Shown here: positions 17,679 through 26,397 of the stretch, piece after piece
Layout: the number at the start of each line of letters is the position of its first letter
How positions within the stretch are numbered: position 1 is the stretch's first letter
NCBI GenBank assembly: GCA_041725895.1
Contig: JBGRQA010000001.1
Span: forward strand, 186,001-250,000
Direction of reading: 5' to 3'
Length of the DNA: 64,000 nt
From: JBGRQA01 sp041725895
GTDB lineage: Bacteria; Bacteroidota; Bacteroidia; Bacteroidales; Marinifilaceae
Made by a program: the position numbers and the translations under genes
Notes under the pieces: model-generated
What the model was told of the DNA's origin: nothing
What the model saw: the letters and a program-made list of their open reading frames with translations, nothing else
The model's database searches: none

Positions 17679-17917
17679 TCTCTGATAATAATATTAATAA
17701 TATATATGATCTGTTGTTTTTCCTTTAAAAACTCAAAACTAATATTTCTAATTCGTATTTTTAAAAACGGAATGAAATTGTTTAGCCAATTTGGAAAATG
17801 GAAGGGGATTATTTGATTGTTTCTGAATTTAAAAGTAGCTTAATTTTATCCCTTTTCGAATAAAAAGATAGGTTAAATTTTATATTTCCTTATGAAATAC
17901 AACTTAAAACAAAGCAC

Positions 17918-19201
17918 ATGTACCCTAAATTTTTTACCACATTAGTTTTTGTTCTTCTGGCAAACCTGAGTTTTGCCCAGGTCGATTTTGATAAATATTT
18001 TATTGATAAAACCTTACGTATCGATTATATGATGGGTGGGGATGCCAAGCATCAAACTGTTTTTTTGAAAGAATTGAGAGAAGAACCCCATTGGGGCGGT
18101 AGTAAAACCAATCTTCTGGATGTATTCAATTACGGTACCTTTCGGTTTAAAGTATTTGATAAAGCCTCGGGCGAGTTGATTTACTCAAAAGGGTTCAATT
18201 CTTTGTTTCAGGAGTGGCAAACCACTGCTGAAGCTAAGGAGTTGCAGCGCGCATTCTACCAGGTGAATGTGATGCCTTTCCCTAAAAAACCGGTTCGTTT
18301 TGTTTTGGAGTCCCGAAAATGGGAGGGGGGATTTGAAGAGATTTTCGAGTATGAGGTGGATCCCCAGAATTATTTTATTCTTCGGGAAGCCCCAGTATAT
18401 TGTAAATCTACTCTTCTGTCCGGAGGAGGAAATCCTGCCAGTAGTGTGGATGTTGCCTTTATTGCAGAGGGGTACACCCAAGAGGAGATGGGGAAATTTC
18501 GCAAAGATGTGGAACGCATTTCGGGTTACATTTTCGATGTTCCTCCTTTTGATAAGTACAAGGACCACTTTAATATTTATGCTCTGGAATCGGTTTCTCA
18601 GGATAGCGGTACGGATGTTCCCGGTGAACACATCTATCGAAATACTGCCGTGAATTGTAGTTTCTATACCTTTGATATAGATCGCTATCTGACAACCTTC
18701 GACATCAAGGCATTGCACGATATTGCCGCTAATGTTCCCTACGATCAGATATTTGTTCTTATTAACACCGAACGTTATGGGGGCGGAGGTTTCTACAACT
18801 ATTATACCTCTTGTTCATCCGATAATAGTTTGACTTATGAAGTTTCCAGTCATGAGTTTGGTCACGGCTTTGTGGGCTTGGGCGATGAATATTATTCTTC
18901 GGCAGTGGCTTACGAAAGTTTTTACAATTTAGATGTGGAACCCTGGGAGCCAAACTTGACTACCCGCAAGGAGTTTGAGAAGAAGTGGAAATCAAAAGTG
19001 GATAAAAATGTTCCGATACCAACTCCTCGTATTGCAAAATATGAAAAAACAATTGGTGTTTTCGAAGGTGGGGGATACGTTAGTAAAGGGGTTTACTCTC
19101 CTTATCAGGATTGTAAAATGAAATCCAATAGGATGAAACACTTCTGCCCGGTTTGTGAAGAGGCTACCGAAAAGATGATACTATTTTATATTGGGGAATA
19201 G
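17918..19201 (+). CDS. Secreted M64 family metallopeptidase
   Basis: A signal peptide (MYPKFFTTLVFVLLANLSFAQ) precedes an N-terminal beta domain typical of M64 peptidases (about 25-170) and a zinc-peptidase domain. The catalytic motif is HEFGHGFVGLGDEY at about 312-325, with HExxH plus the downstream GDEY that marks the M64 (IgA peptidase of Clostridium ramosum) family. The C-terminus ends with a CPVC pair (YQDCKMKSNRMKHFCPVCEE). It probably degrades protein outside the cytoplasm; IgA cleavage should not be assumed. It is transcribed alone and ends at a terminator (19226-19250). Confidence 0.9.
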   Translation: MYPKFFTTLVFVLLANLSFAQVDFDKYFIDKTLRIDYMMGGDAKHQTVFLKELREEPHWGGSKTNLLDVFNYGTFRFKVFDKASGELIYSKGFNSLFQEWQTTAEAKELQRAFYQVNVMPFPKKPVRFVLESRKWEGGFEEIFEYEVDPQNYFILREAPVYCKSTLLSGGGNPASSVDVAFIAEGYTQEEMGKFRKDVERISGYIFDVPPFDKYKDHFNIYALESVSQDSGTDVPGEHIYRNTAVNCSFYTFDIDRYLTTFDIKALHDIAANVPYDQIFVLINTERYGGGGFYNYYTSCSSDNSLTYEVSSHEFGHGFVGLGDEYYSSAVAYESFYNLDVEPWEPNLTTRKEFEKKWKSKVDKNVPIPTPRIAKYEKTIGVFEGGGYVSKGVYSPYQDCKMKSNRMKHFCPVCEEATEKMILFYIGE

Positions 19202-19225
19202 TTCCCTACAAAGTTGGAATAGAAC

Positions 19226-19250
19226 AAAAGGGGCCGTTAGGCCCCTTTTT
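19226..19250. terminator. Bidirectional terminator
   Basis: A perfect 10-bp stem AAAAGGGGCC / GGCCCCTTTT with loop GTTA lies between the convergent M64 and DUF6249 genes. Confidence 0.92.
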
Positions 19251-19272
19251 GCTTTACCACCAACAGATAAAT

Positions 19273-19608
19273 TTATTGTTCGGTTTCCTGTTTCTTGGCA
19301 ATGGCATAGAAGATCAACAATGCAAGACCTCCAAAAAGGAAAATCATAGAGAAATAGGCTACCTCCTCTGTTAGCATGTGGTTGATGTCCAAAATGTTTC
19401 CGACAAGGATTCCAATTGCCAGCCCAACCAGAAGAATTCCGTATTTTAGACTATTCATCGATTGGTCTTTTTTTGCTGTTTCCAATAGGTTGGCATCTAT
19501 CCCTTTTTCAATTAATGCCATTCTCTCCTTGTTGCGATGAACCAAGTAAATAATCAGGGGCACAACTCCGAACACAGATACGATTGCAATAACACCAGTA
19601 ATATCCAT
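19273..19608 (-). CDS. DUF6249-like small membrane protein
   Basis: The 111-residue product has three hydrophobic segments: the N-terminal helix MDITGVIAIVSVFGVVPLII, one near 57-72 and one near 82-102. Between the first two is the conserved cytoplasmic RNKERMALIEKGIDANLL, typical of a Bacteroidota family now called DUF6249. The function is unknown. Members are often found near ECF sigma genes, and here it is divergent from one (20028), suggesting linkage to that regulon by context only. Confidence 0.75.
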   Translation of the reverse strand: MDITGVIAIVSVFGVVPLIIYLVHRNKERMALIEKGIDANLLETAKKDQSMNSLKYGILLVGLAIGILVGNILDINHMLTEEVAYFSMIFLFGGLALLIFYAIAKKQETEQ

Positions 19609-20027
19609 AATATAAATTTTTAAGTTACTAATTCAATAAAAAGCAAAGCTTCAGCTGAAAACTTCATTTTCGTTTTTTGCTTTCACCCTTTATGACGCTA
19701 TGGGAAAAATTTCGGTTACAAAATTTTTAAGATTTTTTTAACCATTCTGATTGGGTGGTTGAGAGACATTGTTTTAAATTAGTTTCAGAAAGAAGAATTC
19801 TGAGATATTAAATTTTTTTGTCTCCCGGTTGTAACCAATCTTATTTAACCGGCGTCTAAGAATTAGAAACCGAAAGGGGGGATTTTTTAAAAGACAAAAA
19901 AATAAGAAAAAACTGTAATTTTTTTTGAACGAAGCAACAAATAAGATAGTTGAGAAGTCTTTTATAGAAGGGTAGTAAATTGATAGAGTAGAACAGATCC
20001 TCGGTATCGGAAATAAACGATTTAGAA
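19609..20027. other. Divergent promoter region of DUF6249 and ECF sigma
   Basis: These 419 AT-rich bases hold the ECF-type promoter at 19831-19856 and long T runs (19731-19738, 19811-19819). The sigma mRNA leader would be about 165 bases long. No small gene is convincing. Confidence 0.6.
19831..19856 (+). promoter_or_regulatory. ECF-sigma-type promoter (GTAACC - 16 bp - CGTC)
   Basis: GTAACC at 19831-19836 and CGTC at 19853-19856 are separated by exactly 16 bases and followed by TAAG. This matches the AAC/CGTC consensus of RpoE-like ECF sigma factors and lies upstream of an ECF sigma gene, so positive autoregulation is likely. Confidence 0.7.
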
Positions 20028-20603
20028 ATGGAATCTCAAAAAGATATTTATTATATCAATCGCGTTCGAAATGGTGATCCTTCGGCTTATGCTTATTTGG
20101 TAGATAAGCATAAAACAATGGCTTTTAACGTGGCCCTGCAGTTGATGGGGAATCGTGAGGATGCGGAGGAAGTTGCCCAGGATGCATTCCTGAAAGCGTA
20201 TCAGAATCTGAATTCCTTTAAAGGAGAAGCCAAGTTTTCTACCTGGATCTATCGAATTATTTATAATTCGGCAATATCAAGATTGAGGAAAAAAAAAATA
20301 CCAGTGAGCTCAATTGATGAAGAGGGTGGTCGTGTGGTGAATATAAAGGATACGAAGTTGGAATTGCAGGAGCTGAAGCAGGAGGAGCAGAAACAATTTC
20401 TGCAGCAGGCGCTTGAGAATATGGAGCGGGAAGATAAGTTATTATTGACTCTGTTTTATCTGGATGAAAATTCTGTGGACGAGGTAGCGAAGATCATGGG
20501 ATTAACTCCATCCAATGTAAAGGTTAAACTTTACAGAGCCAGGAAGAAATTGTATCAGAAATTACGGAATTTGTTGCAGGGCGAGATACTGGAAATATTA
20601 TAA
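20028..20603 (+). CDS. ECF-type RNA polymerase sigma factor, RpoE-like
   Basis: The 191 residues carry region 2 (ALQLMGNREDAEEVAQDAFLK... and AKFSTWIYRIIYNSAISRLRKK, about 30-95) and region 4 (LENMEREDKLLLTLFYLDEN, then GLTPSNVKVKLYRARKKLYQ, about 130-180). The region 2/4 residues are those of the RpoE-like group that reads AAC/CGTC promoters, and such a promoter precedes the gene. The next gene, 45 bases on, encodes a small two-helix membrane protein that may be its regulator. Confidence 0.92.
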   Translation: MESQKDIYYINRVRNGDPSAYAYLVDKHKTMAFNVALQLMGNREDAEEVAQDAFLKAYQNLNSFKGEAKFSTWIYRIIYNSAISRLRKKKIPVSSIDEEGGRVVNIKDTKLELQELKQEEQKQFLQQALENMEREDKLLLTLFYLDENSVDEVAKIMGLTPSNVKVKLYRARKKLYQKLRNLLQGEILEIL

Positions 20604-20648
20604 GGTTTGTTTATTGTTATCTTTTAAAAGGAAAAAGAAGCAAGAGTT

Positions 20649-21077
20649 ATGGCAAAGAAGGACGAAGATATTTATAGAGATGATTTTTTAAAGAAGATGT
20701 TCAAGGATGTAAAACTGGAACAGCCTTCGGAGGATTTTACCAATCGGGTAATGGATGGGGTGATGCAGGAGTGGTTAACCCAGCCGGTAGTGAAGAAGAA
20801 GCGTCTTTCCTGGAAAGGATGGTTGGGGATGATCGGTTTTGCGCTGATTGTGGCTATCGTGCTGTTGATAACAGATGTGAGAAAGCTGATTCAGATGACC
20901 GACAGTCCTTTGTTGAATCATTTGGATAATTCTTACCTCCAACCAATTCACGATGTTTTCGCCCAATTGTTTGTCAACCTGGCTAATATGCCCGTAATTG
21001 TGTACATCATCTTTATCGCCTTACTCTTCTTGAGTGTGCTTGACCGGATTTTTGGGAAAGTACTTCAGTTGCGATAA
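20649..21077 (+). CDS. Small membrane protein downstream of ECF sigma (possible anti-sigma)
   Basis: The 142-residue product has a hydrophilic N-terminus (about 55 residues) and two membrane helices (about 60-77 and 115-135). The opening DDFLKKMFKDVKLEQPSEDF followed by TNRVM resembles Bacteroidota proteins encoded beside RpoE-like sigma factors. No zinc-binding anti-sigma motif is present. An anti-sigma role is inferred from position and topology. Confidence 0.72.
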   Translation: MAKKDEDIYRDDFLKKMFKDVKLEQPSEDFTNRVMDGVMQEWLTQPVVKKKRLSWKGWLGMIGFALIVAIVLLITDVRKLIQMTDSPLLNHLDNSYLQPIHDVFAQLFVNLANMPVIVYIIFIALLFLSVLDRIFGKVLQLR

Positions 21078-21105
21078 TTTCAACACATTTAGTTAGCGAA
21101 AAACA

Positions 21106-21133
21106 AAAGCCGTCTCAATGTTGAGACGGCTTT
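21106..21133. terminator. Bidirectional terminator
   Basis: A perfect 13-bp stem AAAGCCGTCTCAA / TTGAGACGGCTTT with a two-base loop lies between the convergent sigma operon and the DUF3127 gene. Confidence 0.92.
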
Positions 21134-21161
21134 GTTGTATCTAAGTTCTTTTCTACTACAA

Positions 21162-21536
21162 TTAGAAAGGAAGATCGTCCTCTTCTTGTGCAGGAGGAAC
21201 ATCAGCCTGGTTGTATTCAGGCATATCAGGTACAGGAGATTGTTCCATGGCTAATTTCTCAATTCTCCAGGCTTCCAGGTTGGAAAAATAGTTGATCTTT
21301 CCATCTCTCTCCCATTTTCTTCCGCGAATGTTAAAAGATACTTTAATGTTCTCGTAAAGTGATACGGTTTCCAATAAATCGCAACGATCCTGAGTTAATT
21401 GAAATTTGATGAAATCGTTCCATTCGGAATTTCTTTCATTTTCCACTTCAATTACAAATTCTCTTTTTCTAAAGCGATCGCTAATTTGCTGAACGTCGTC
21501 CTTTACAATTAGTTTTCCGTTAATTTCAAAATTCAT
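21162..21536 (-). CDS. DUF3127 domain protein
   Basis: The 124 residues match the Bacteroidota DUF3127 family: MNFEINGKLIVKDDVQQISD, then RKREFVIEV and FQLTQDRCDLL. An acidic, proline-rich tail ends in EEDDLPF, the same kind of tail as in single-stranded DNA-binding proteins, and the predicted fold is OB-like. The acidic DDLPF tip suggests recruitment of partner proteins as for SSB, an inference. It lies 22 bases downstream of the cyclophilin gene and is probably in its operon. Confidence 0.85.
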   Translation of the reverse strand: MNFEINGKLIVKDDVQQISDRFRKREFVIEVENERNSEWNDFIKFQLTQDRCDLLETVSLYENIKVSFNIRGRKWERDGKINYFSNLEAWRIEKLAMEQSPVPDMPEYNQADVPPAQEEDDLPF

Positions 21537-21558
21537 AATAATCTATTGAATGGTGGGA

Positions 21559-21996
21559 TTAATCCCGAATGATCACAACTTTTTCAATTACATCTCCTTC
21601 TCGGATATCATCAATCACTTCCAGGCCTTCGTATACTTTACCAAAGCAAGTATGCTGACGGTCCAGGTGAGACGTGTTTTCGCGGCTATGGCAAATAAAG
21701 AATTGAGAGCCACCGGTATTTCTTCCGGCATGTGCCATAGACAGAACTCCTCTATCGTGGTACTGATTCTCTCCGTTTAACTCACATTTGATAGAATATC
21801 CTGGTCCTCCAACTCCTGTTCCTTCAGGACATCCGCCCTGAATTACAAAATTAGGAATAACACGGTGGAAATTTAAACCGTCATAGAATCCGGATTCGGC
21901 CAGATTCACGAAATTTTCAACAGTTCCGGGAGCATCTTTCTCGTAGAAATCTACTTTCATTACCCCTTTTTCGGTGTGAATTTCTGCTCTTGTCAT
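21559..21996 (-). CDS. Cyclophilin-type peptidyl-prolyl cis-trans isomerase
   Basis: The 145-residue protein has no signal peptide and consists of one cyclophilin domain: LNFHRVIPNFVIQGG with the catalytic Arg, GVLSMAHAGRNTGGSQFFI, and HLDRQHTCFGKVYEG. This is the short cytoplasmic PpiB type. It speeds proline isomerisation in protein folding. It heads an operon with the DUF3127 gene. Confidence 0.92.
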   Translation of the reverse strand: MTRAEIHTEKGVMKVDFYEKDAPGTVENFVNLAESGFYDGLNFHRVIPNFVIQGGCPEGTGVGGPGYSIKCELNGENQYHDRGVLSMAHAGRNTGGSQFFICHSRENTSHLDRQHTCFGKVYEGLEVIDDIREGDVIEKVVIIRD

Positions 21997-22035
21997 ATCG
22001 TATCTATTTTGATTTTATCTGATTGATTCTTTCAG

Positions 22036-22086
22036 AGTTTCCTGTTAGAAACTATAAAAGTACAACAATGTTTGAGTTGTTGCAAA
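22036..22086 (-). promoter_or_regulatory. Promoter and dyad upstream of the cyclophilin operon
   Basis: On the minus strand, TTTG (22086-22083), 20 bases and TACTTTTA (22062-22055) fit the Bacteroidota -33/-7 pattern with one mismatch. The perfect inverted repeat AGTTTC-N6-GAAACT (22036-22053) would span the transcription start, which could be an operator. Confidence 0.5.
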
Positions 22087-22240
22087 AGAATTGCAAAGCT
22101 AACAAAGATTCATGAATTTATAATCAAATTCCTTTGTAAGAAGGAGGAAAAAAACGGATTCGATGGAGGGACCAGTAGCACTGGACGTTCTTTTCACTTT
22201 CAGTTCCGAAAAAAAGACGTGGAACCAGAAGTGCTGGGAA

Positions 22241-22269
22241 AAAAGAACCCCCTTGGAAAACCAAGGGGG
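22241..22269 (-). terminator. Terminator of the FKBP lipoprotein gene
   Basis: A nine-base perfect stem CCCCCTTGG / CCAAGGGGG (22248-22269) with an AAAA loop, read on the minus strand, is followed by a T-rich run (TTCTTTTTT). Confidence 0.8.
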
Positions 22270-22321
22270 GCAAAAATTGTTTTTAACTGATCGTCTGATA
22301 TAAAAAATTACAAATCAATAA

Positions 22322-23017
22322 TTATTTTTTGCTGTCTTTTACAATATCTAACAATTCCACTTCGAATATCAAAGTAGAGAAAGGAGCAATACCGCGTGTT
22401 CCGCGAGCACCATAAGCCAAATTGTAAGGAATGAAAAGTTCCCATTTGGAACCTACTGGCATCAATTGCAGAGCTTCAGTCCACCCTTTGATTACACGAT
22501 TGGCTGGGAATTCAACTGGCTTTCCTGCTTTCAGAGAGCTGTCGAACTCAGTTCCGTCAATCAAGGTACCTTTGTAATGAACCTTAACTTTATCAGTGGC
22601 AACTGGTTTAGCACCATCACCTTCTCTAATTATACGATACTGCAATCCGCTTTCAGTGGTAATTACACCGTCTTTGCTTTTGTTGGCTTCCAGGAATTTA
22701 GCACCTTCAGCTTTGTTTTGTTCAGCCTTGGCTGCACGCATTTTTTGCACATAGGCGCCAATAATTCTGTTGGCTTCCATGGGTTGAATTGATAATGAAT
22801 CTTTATCGAATGCAGATTGAAGAGCAGCCATAAAAGCATCCATATTGATGTCTTCAATTCCGCCATTCATTACGTTAGTTCCGAAGGTAGCCCCCAGGCA
22901 ATAGCTAACGGAATCAATTTCATTGTTCAAAGCAACGTCTTTTCCAGGCTTGTTATTACAAGCAGTGAAGCTTAAAGCTCCCAATCCAAGGGCTAGAGTT
23001 AAAACTTTCAGTTTCAT
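22322..23017 (-). CDS. FKBP-type peptidyl-prolyl isomerase lipoprotein
   Basis: The protein (231 residues) starts with a lipoprotein signal (GLGALSFTAC, Cys at about 20). A helical Mip-like dimerisation region (about 30-110, SVSYCLGATFGTNVM) and a C-terminal FKBP domain follow (TDKVKVHYKGTLIDGTEFDS, VIKGWTEALQLMPVGSKWEL, ELDIV). It should act as a periplasmic or outer-membrane folding helper. The neighbouring paralogue (23127-23729) lacks a signal peptide, so the two split the same activity between compartments. Confidence 0.93.
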   Translation of the reverse strand: MKLKVLTLALGLGALSFTACNNKPGKDVALNNEIDSVSYCLGATFGTNVMNGGIEDINMDAFMAALQSAFDKDSLSIQPMEANRIIGAYVQKMRAAKAEQNKAEGAKFLEANKSKDGVITTESGLQYRIIREGDGAKPVATDKVKVHYKGTLIDGTEFDSSLKAGKPVEFPANRVIKGWTEALQLMPVGSKWELFIPYNLAYGARGTRGIAPFSTLIFEVELLDIVKDSKK

Positions 23018-23126
23018 ACTAAAGTAATTGTTTTGTTAAGTTGTACGAGTGACCTAAACCTCTGCTAAACCAGTGGGGTTTGGGCTTTCATCACTCTACT
23101 TATTGAGTTAAATATTTTATTTTTAG

Positions 23127-23729
23127 CTATACAATTTCCAATAGCTCCACCTCAAAAATTAAGGTAGTATGTGGGCCAATCAGGTTACCAGCACCTTGAG
23201 CACCATAAGCCAAATCAGATGGTACGAATAATTGCCATTTAGCGCCAACTTTCATTAGTTGAAGGGCTTCAACCCATCCTTTGATAACTCCGTTTACCGG
23301 GAATACAGCAGGTTCTCCACGTTTAACGGAACTATCGAATACAGTACCATTAATTAGGGTACCATGGTAATGACATTTTACGCTATCAGTTGCTTTTGGA
23401 GTTTCTCCGTTTCCTTCATTGATAACTTTGTATTGTAATCCACTTTCCAAAGTGATAACACCTTCTTGTGCTTTGTTTTCGTCCAGGAATTTTTTCCCCT
23501 CTGCAATAGTCTTGCTCGCTTGCTCTTCTTGAACTTTTGTGAAATAATCCTGCAGAATTTTGTTGGCTTCCTCAGGTGTAATTTCAGGCATCTTCCCGTT
23601 GAAAGCCGCTTCCAGGGCTTCTACAAATGGAGTAGGGTTGATGGTTTTTACTCCTGAAGTAATCAGGTTGCTGGCAATACTCAATCCCAGACAATAGCTC
23701 ACTTGATCCAATTCTTCTGTATACTTCAT
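23127..23729 (-). CDS. FKBP-type peptidyl-prolyl isomerase, Mip-like
   Basis: This has the same layout as the downstream paralogue: a helical Mip-like N-terminal region (SYCLGLSIASNLI) and an FKBP domain (TDSVKCHYHGTLINGTVFDS, VIKGWVEALQLMKVGAKWQL). From the first ATG (23729) it has 200 residues and no signal peptide, so it is probably cytoplasmic. An upstream TTG start would add seven Lys-rich residues without family support. Confidence 0.9.
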   Translation of the reverse strand: MKYTEELDQVSYCLGLSIASNLITSGVKTINPTPFVEALEAAFNGKMPEITPEEANKILQDYFTKVQEEQASKTIAEGKKFLDENKAQEGVITLESGLQYKVINEGNGETPKATDSVKCHYHGTLINGTVFDSSVKRGEPAVFPVNGVIKGWVEALQLMKVGAKWQLFVPSDLAYGAQGAGNLIGPHTTLIFEVELLEIV

Positions 23730-24038
23730 ACTTTTTTTGTTTTTCAACACTTGCAGGGAACGAAACCTCCATCATTTACTAATCCTTATAAAGGGAAAAG
23801 TGTTTTCAAATCGAAGGGCCGTTTCCTAACTGACTGCAATCGTTTTATTTCTGATTTGATAAAAAATAGGCCGGAATGACCTCAAAATCGTTCCAGCTCA
23901 TCGTTATTGTTAAGTATAATAATAAACGCTTAAAATTAGTTCTTTTCTTTTACAAAAGCGAATTCCCTTGAGTTTTTGTTTAAAATTTCGTTAGGTTATC
24001 GTTTTTGAAAAGAGAAAACGAATGTGATGCCTGGTGTT
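23730..24038. other. Intergenic region upstream of the cytoplasmic FKBP
   Basis: The bases here are AT-rich and carry no gene or strong hairpin that I can support. Confidence 0.4.
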
Positions 24039-24734
24039 TTACGAGTTTTGGACTTCTTGAGGTTCCTTTAACCACAAGGCGCGAAGCATTTCTCGTTTTC
24101 CTGGAGGGCCTGGAAGACGCTTAACCTTGAATCCTGTGGCCCGAAGGGCTCTTTTTACGATTCCTTTGGTGGAATAGGTCGTGAGGATTGAATCGGGGGC
24201 CATGGCATCGTGAATTTTTTGGAAAACCTCCTCCTTCCATAGTTCAGGTTGGATATCCGGGGCAAAGGCATCAAAGTATACTACATCGTAGTTGCCATCA
24301 AATATTTGTTTTGTAAGGTCTCCCTGAATCTTATGCAAGTGGAATCCTGGTGTAATCTCAATGGTTTTGTTCCATTCCGCCTGATGCATCTGGTAAAATA
24401 GTTGCCTGTTGGGATAATCGATTTGATCCGGGTAGTTCAACTTTTCCAAATGCTCTTGTTCAATAGGATAGAGTTCAATGGAATGATATTCTACCTGACG
24501 TTTCGATTTTTCTCCTTCAATCAGAGTAAGATATGCGTTGAGACCAGTTCCAAATCCGATTTCAAGAATTCGAATTGGATCTTTATTACTGAAGTGAAAT
24601 CCGGCATCAAGGTATACATGCATGGCTTCCTGTACTGCCCCGTGGACCGAGTGGTAGTGCTCATCCAGTTCTGGGACATAGAGAGTGTGTGATCCGTCTT
24701 TAGTGACCTCCAGTTGGCGTTTTATTTTATTCAT
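24039..24734 (-). CDS. mnmD: tRNA wobble-uridine methyltransferase MnmD (standalone)
   Basis: The 231 residues correspond to the methyltransferase half of MnmC, with ILEIGFGTGLNAYLTL (SAM-binding), VVYFDAFAPDIQPELW and TYSTKGIVKRALRATGF. It completes the last methylation of 5-methylaminomethyl-2-thiouridine at tRNA position 34. Bacteroidota often carry this half alone. The gene overlaps the MATE gene by four bases (ATGA, 24731-24734), so translation is coupled. Confidence 0.88.
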   Translation of the reverse strand: MNKIKRQLEVTKDGSHTLYVPELDEHYHSVHGAVQEAMHVYLDAGFHFSNKDPIRILEIGFGTGLNAYLTLIEGEKSKRQVEYHSIELYPIEQEHLEKLNYPDQIDYPNRQLFYQMHQAEWNKTIEITPGFHLHKIQGDLTKQIFDGNYDVVYFDAFAPDIQPELWKEEVFQKIHDAMAPDSILTTYSTKGIVKRALRATGFKVKRLPGPPGKREMLRALWLKEPQEVQNS

Positions 24735-26278
24735 TGGTTTCCTGGTTTTTTGTTATTCTCCTCTGAATTAAGACTGGTTGTTTGTGACGTCATACGTTTG
24801 GATACAATGGTTTGTTGTCTGATTCTGCTGGGAATAAATTTAATCCATATATTCTGAAAAGGAAGCGGGTGATCGTTGTTGGGGTGTCGAAACAGGATAA
24901 AGAAGAACCAGACAAAGAGGACGATCCCTTTGAGAATGCTCGTTAGAGTCATTCCCCACCAAACTCCGGTAACAGGAATATTGTCTGATTGAATCCACCG
25001 GGTGAAGTCGGGAAGCCATTCAACCAGACCATAACTTAGAAGAAAGGCCATGGGAATTCGAAGAAAGTTTCCTGCAATACCAATAATTGCAGGAGGAATG
25101 GCCTTCCCAATTCCATTGAATGCACCTGTTGACGCAATTTCGATACACATAAATATTTGTGAGACTCCTAAAATGATGAGGTATACAACCCCGAGATCGA
25201 TCACATGCTGTTCCCGTGCATTCAAAAAGAGGCCAAAGATTTGAGTTCCGGCAAATAGAAAAAGCAACGTACTGATGAGGCCTACAGTTGCAGCAATTCC
25301 AACGGTAATGAAGAATCCTTTTTGGATCCTTTGCCATTGGCCAGCTCCATAATTTTGACCTGTAAAAGAGCCCAGTGCTGTTGAAAATCCAATCGCTGTC
25401 ATCCAGGAGAGGGCTTCAATTTGTGCCCCAATGGATTGGACGGATAATGGTATTTCATCTCCTCCGGCAATGTCAATCATTACCCGGGCAAGGGCAATAG
25501 CAAAAAGGGCAAAAAAGGCTGACTGCAGGGCAACCGGACCACCAACTTTAAAAATGGGATTGGTGAACGATTTTCGAAGTCGTCCGATGTAACGAGTTGT
25601 GCCCAGGGGATTCCTTTTTCTCAGAAGGAAATATAGGAAAAGAGCGAATACTGCTATTTGAGAACCAACTGTTGCAATTGCGGCTCCCTCAGCTCCCATG
25701 GCCGGAATATCTCCCCATCCGAAAATAAGTAGGGGATCCAGAATCATATTCATGAGGAGGCCAAAAGCATTAACCCAGAATGGGGTGCGCGTATTGCCGG
25801 CCCCAATGTAGATGCCCGAAAAGGTTAGGTTGGTATAGGTGAATATCATACCGCAGGCCACAATGTGTAGGTAATCAACGGCTGTTTGTTTTACGAATTC
25901 ACTATTCAGATTGAATAGATCCACAATCGGAGTGGCAAATAATGCAATTACCAGGGCATAACCTCCCGAAATTAAAAGAGAGAGTGTGACGGCATTCTGC
26001 GCAAACTTGATGGCTCCTGAAAAATCCTTTCGTCCAATGGATTGGGATATCCCTACCTCTACCCCGGTTTTGGTAATGTACATCAGGGATTGTCCTAACC
26101 AAGTCAGGTAGGCAGCGGTACCCACAGCACTTACGGTGCTACTTCCCACATGGCCCAACCAGGCCATATCTGTCATATTATAGGCCATTTGCACAAAGGA
26201 AGTGGCAATAATTGGAATGGCCAGTTTTAGGATTTGTGAGAAAATGTTTCCGTTTGTCAGATCTTTAATTTGATTCAC
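24731..26278 (-). CDS. MATE family multidrug/cation antiporter
   Basis: The product has about twelve membrane helices in two repeats (LAIPIIATSFVQMAYNMTDM and the second-half VGGPVALQSAFFALFAI). It exports drugs or organic cations using a sodium or proton gradient. The frame is open to 26455, but no ATG lies near the conserved start. A GTG at 26278 with AAAGG seven bases before it gives VNQIKDLTNGN, which fits MATE N-termini. A minus-strand -7 element TATTTTTG at 26332-26339 supports this. It is divergent from dinB and overlaps mnmD. Confidence 0.87.
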   Translation of the reverse strand: MNQIKDLTNGNIFSQILKLAIPIIATSFVQMAYNMTDMAWLGHVGSSTVSAVGTAAYLTWLGQSLMYITKTGVEVGISQSIGRKDFSGAIKFAQNAVTLSLLISGGYALVIALFATPIVDLFNLNSEFVKQTAVDYLHIVACGMIFTYTNLTFSGIYIGAGNTRTPFWVNAFGLLMNMILDPLLIFGWGDIPAMGAEGAAIATVGSQIAVFALFLYFLLRKRNPLGTTRYIGRLRKSFTNPIFKVGGPVALQSAFFALFAIALARVMIDIAGGDEIPLSVQSIGAQIEALSWMTAIGFSTALGSFTGQNYGAGQWQRIQKGFFITVGIAATVGLISTLLFLFAGTQIFGLFLNAREQHVIDLGVVYLIILGVSQIFMCIEIASTGAFNGIGKAIPPAIIGIAGNFLRIPMAFLLSYGLVEWLPDFTRWIQSDNIPVTGVWWGMTLTSILKGIVLFVWFFFILFRHPNNDHPLPFQNIWIKFIPSRIRQQTIVSKRMTSQTTSLNSEENNKKPGNQ

Positions 26279-26331
26279 TTGCCTTTTGTTGGAACGGTAT
26301 ATATTACAATTAATTACTCTTGGAGAGCCTG

Positions 26332-26339
26332 CAAAAATA
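26332..26339 (-). promoter_or_regulatory. -7 element of the MATE-mnmD operon
   Basis: TATTTTTG on the minus strand fits TAnnTTTG, about 54 bases before the GTG start. It excludes the longer upstream reading of the MATE frame. No clear -33 TTTG is seen. Confidence 0.5.
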
Positions 26340-26397
26340 CAAAAATCTTTAGGATTGTTTTGGGGAGAATTGGAGATAAATTGCAATCTTCGCAAAA

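Larger units (their letters stand above)
21997..22321. other. Intergenic region between FKBP and cyclophilin genes
   Basis: It holds the cyclophilin promoter region (22036-22086) and the FKBP terminator (22241-22269). A short plus-strand open frame (22072-22290) begins within the promoter and is not supported. Confidence 0.6.
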
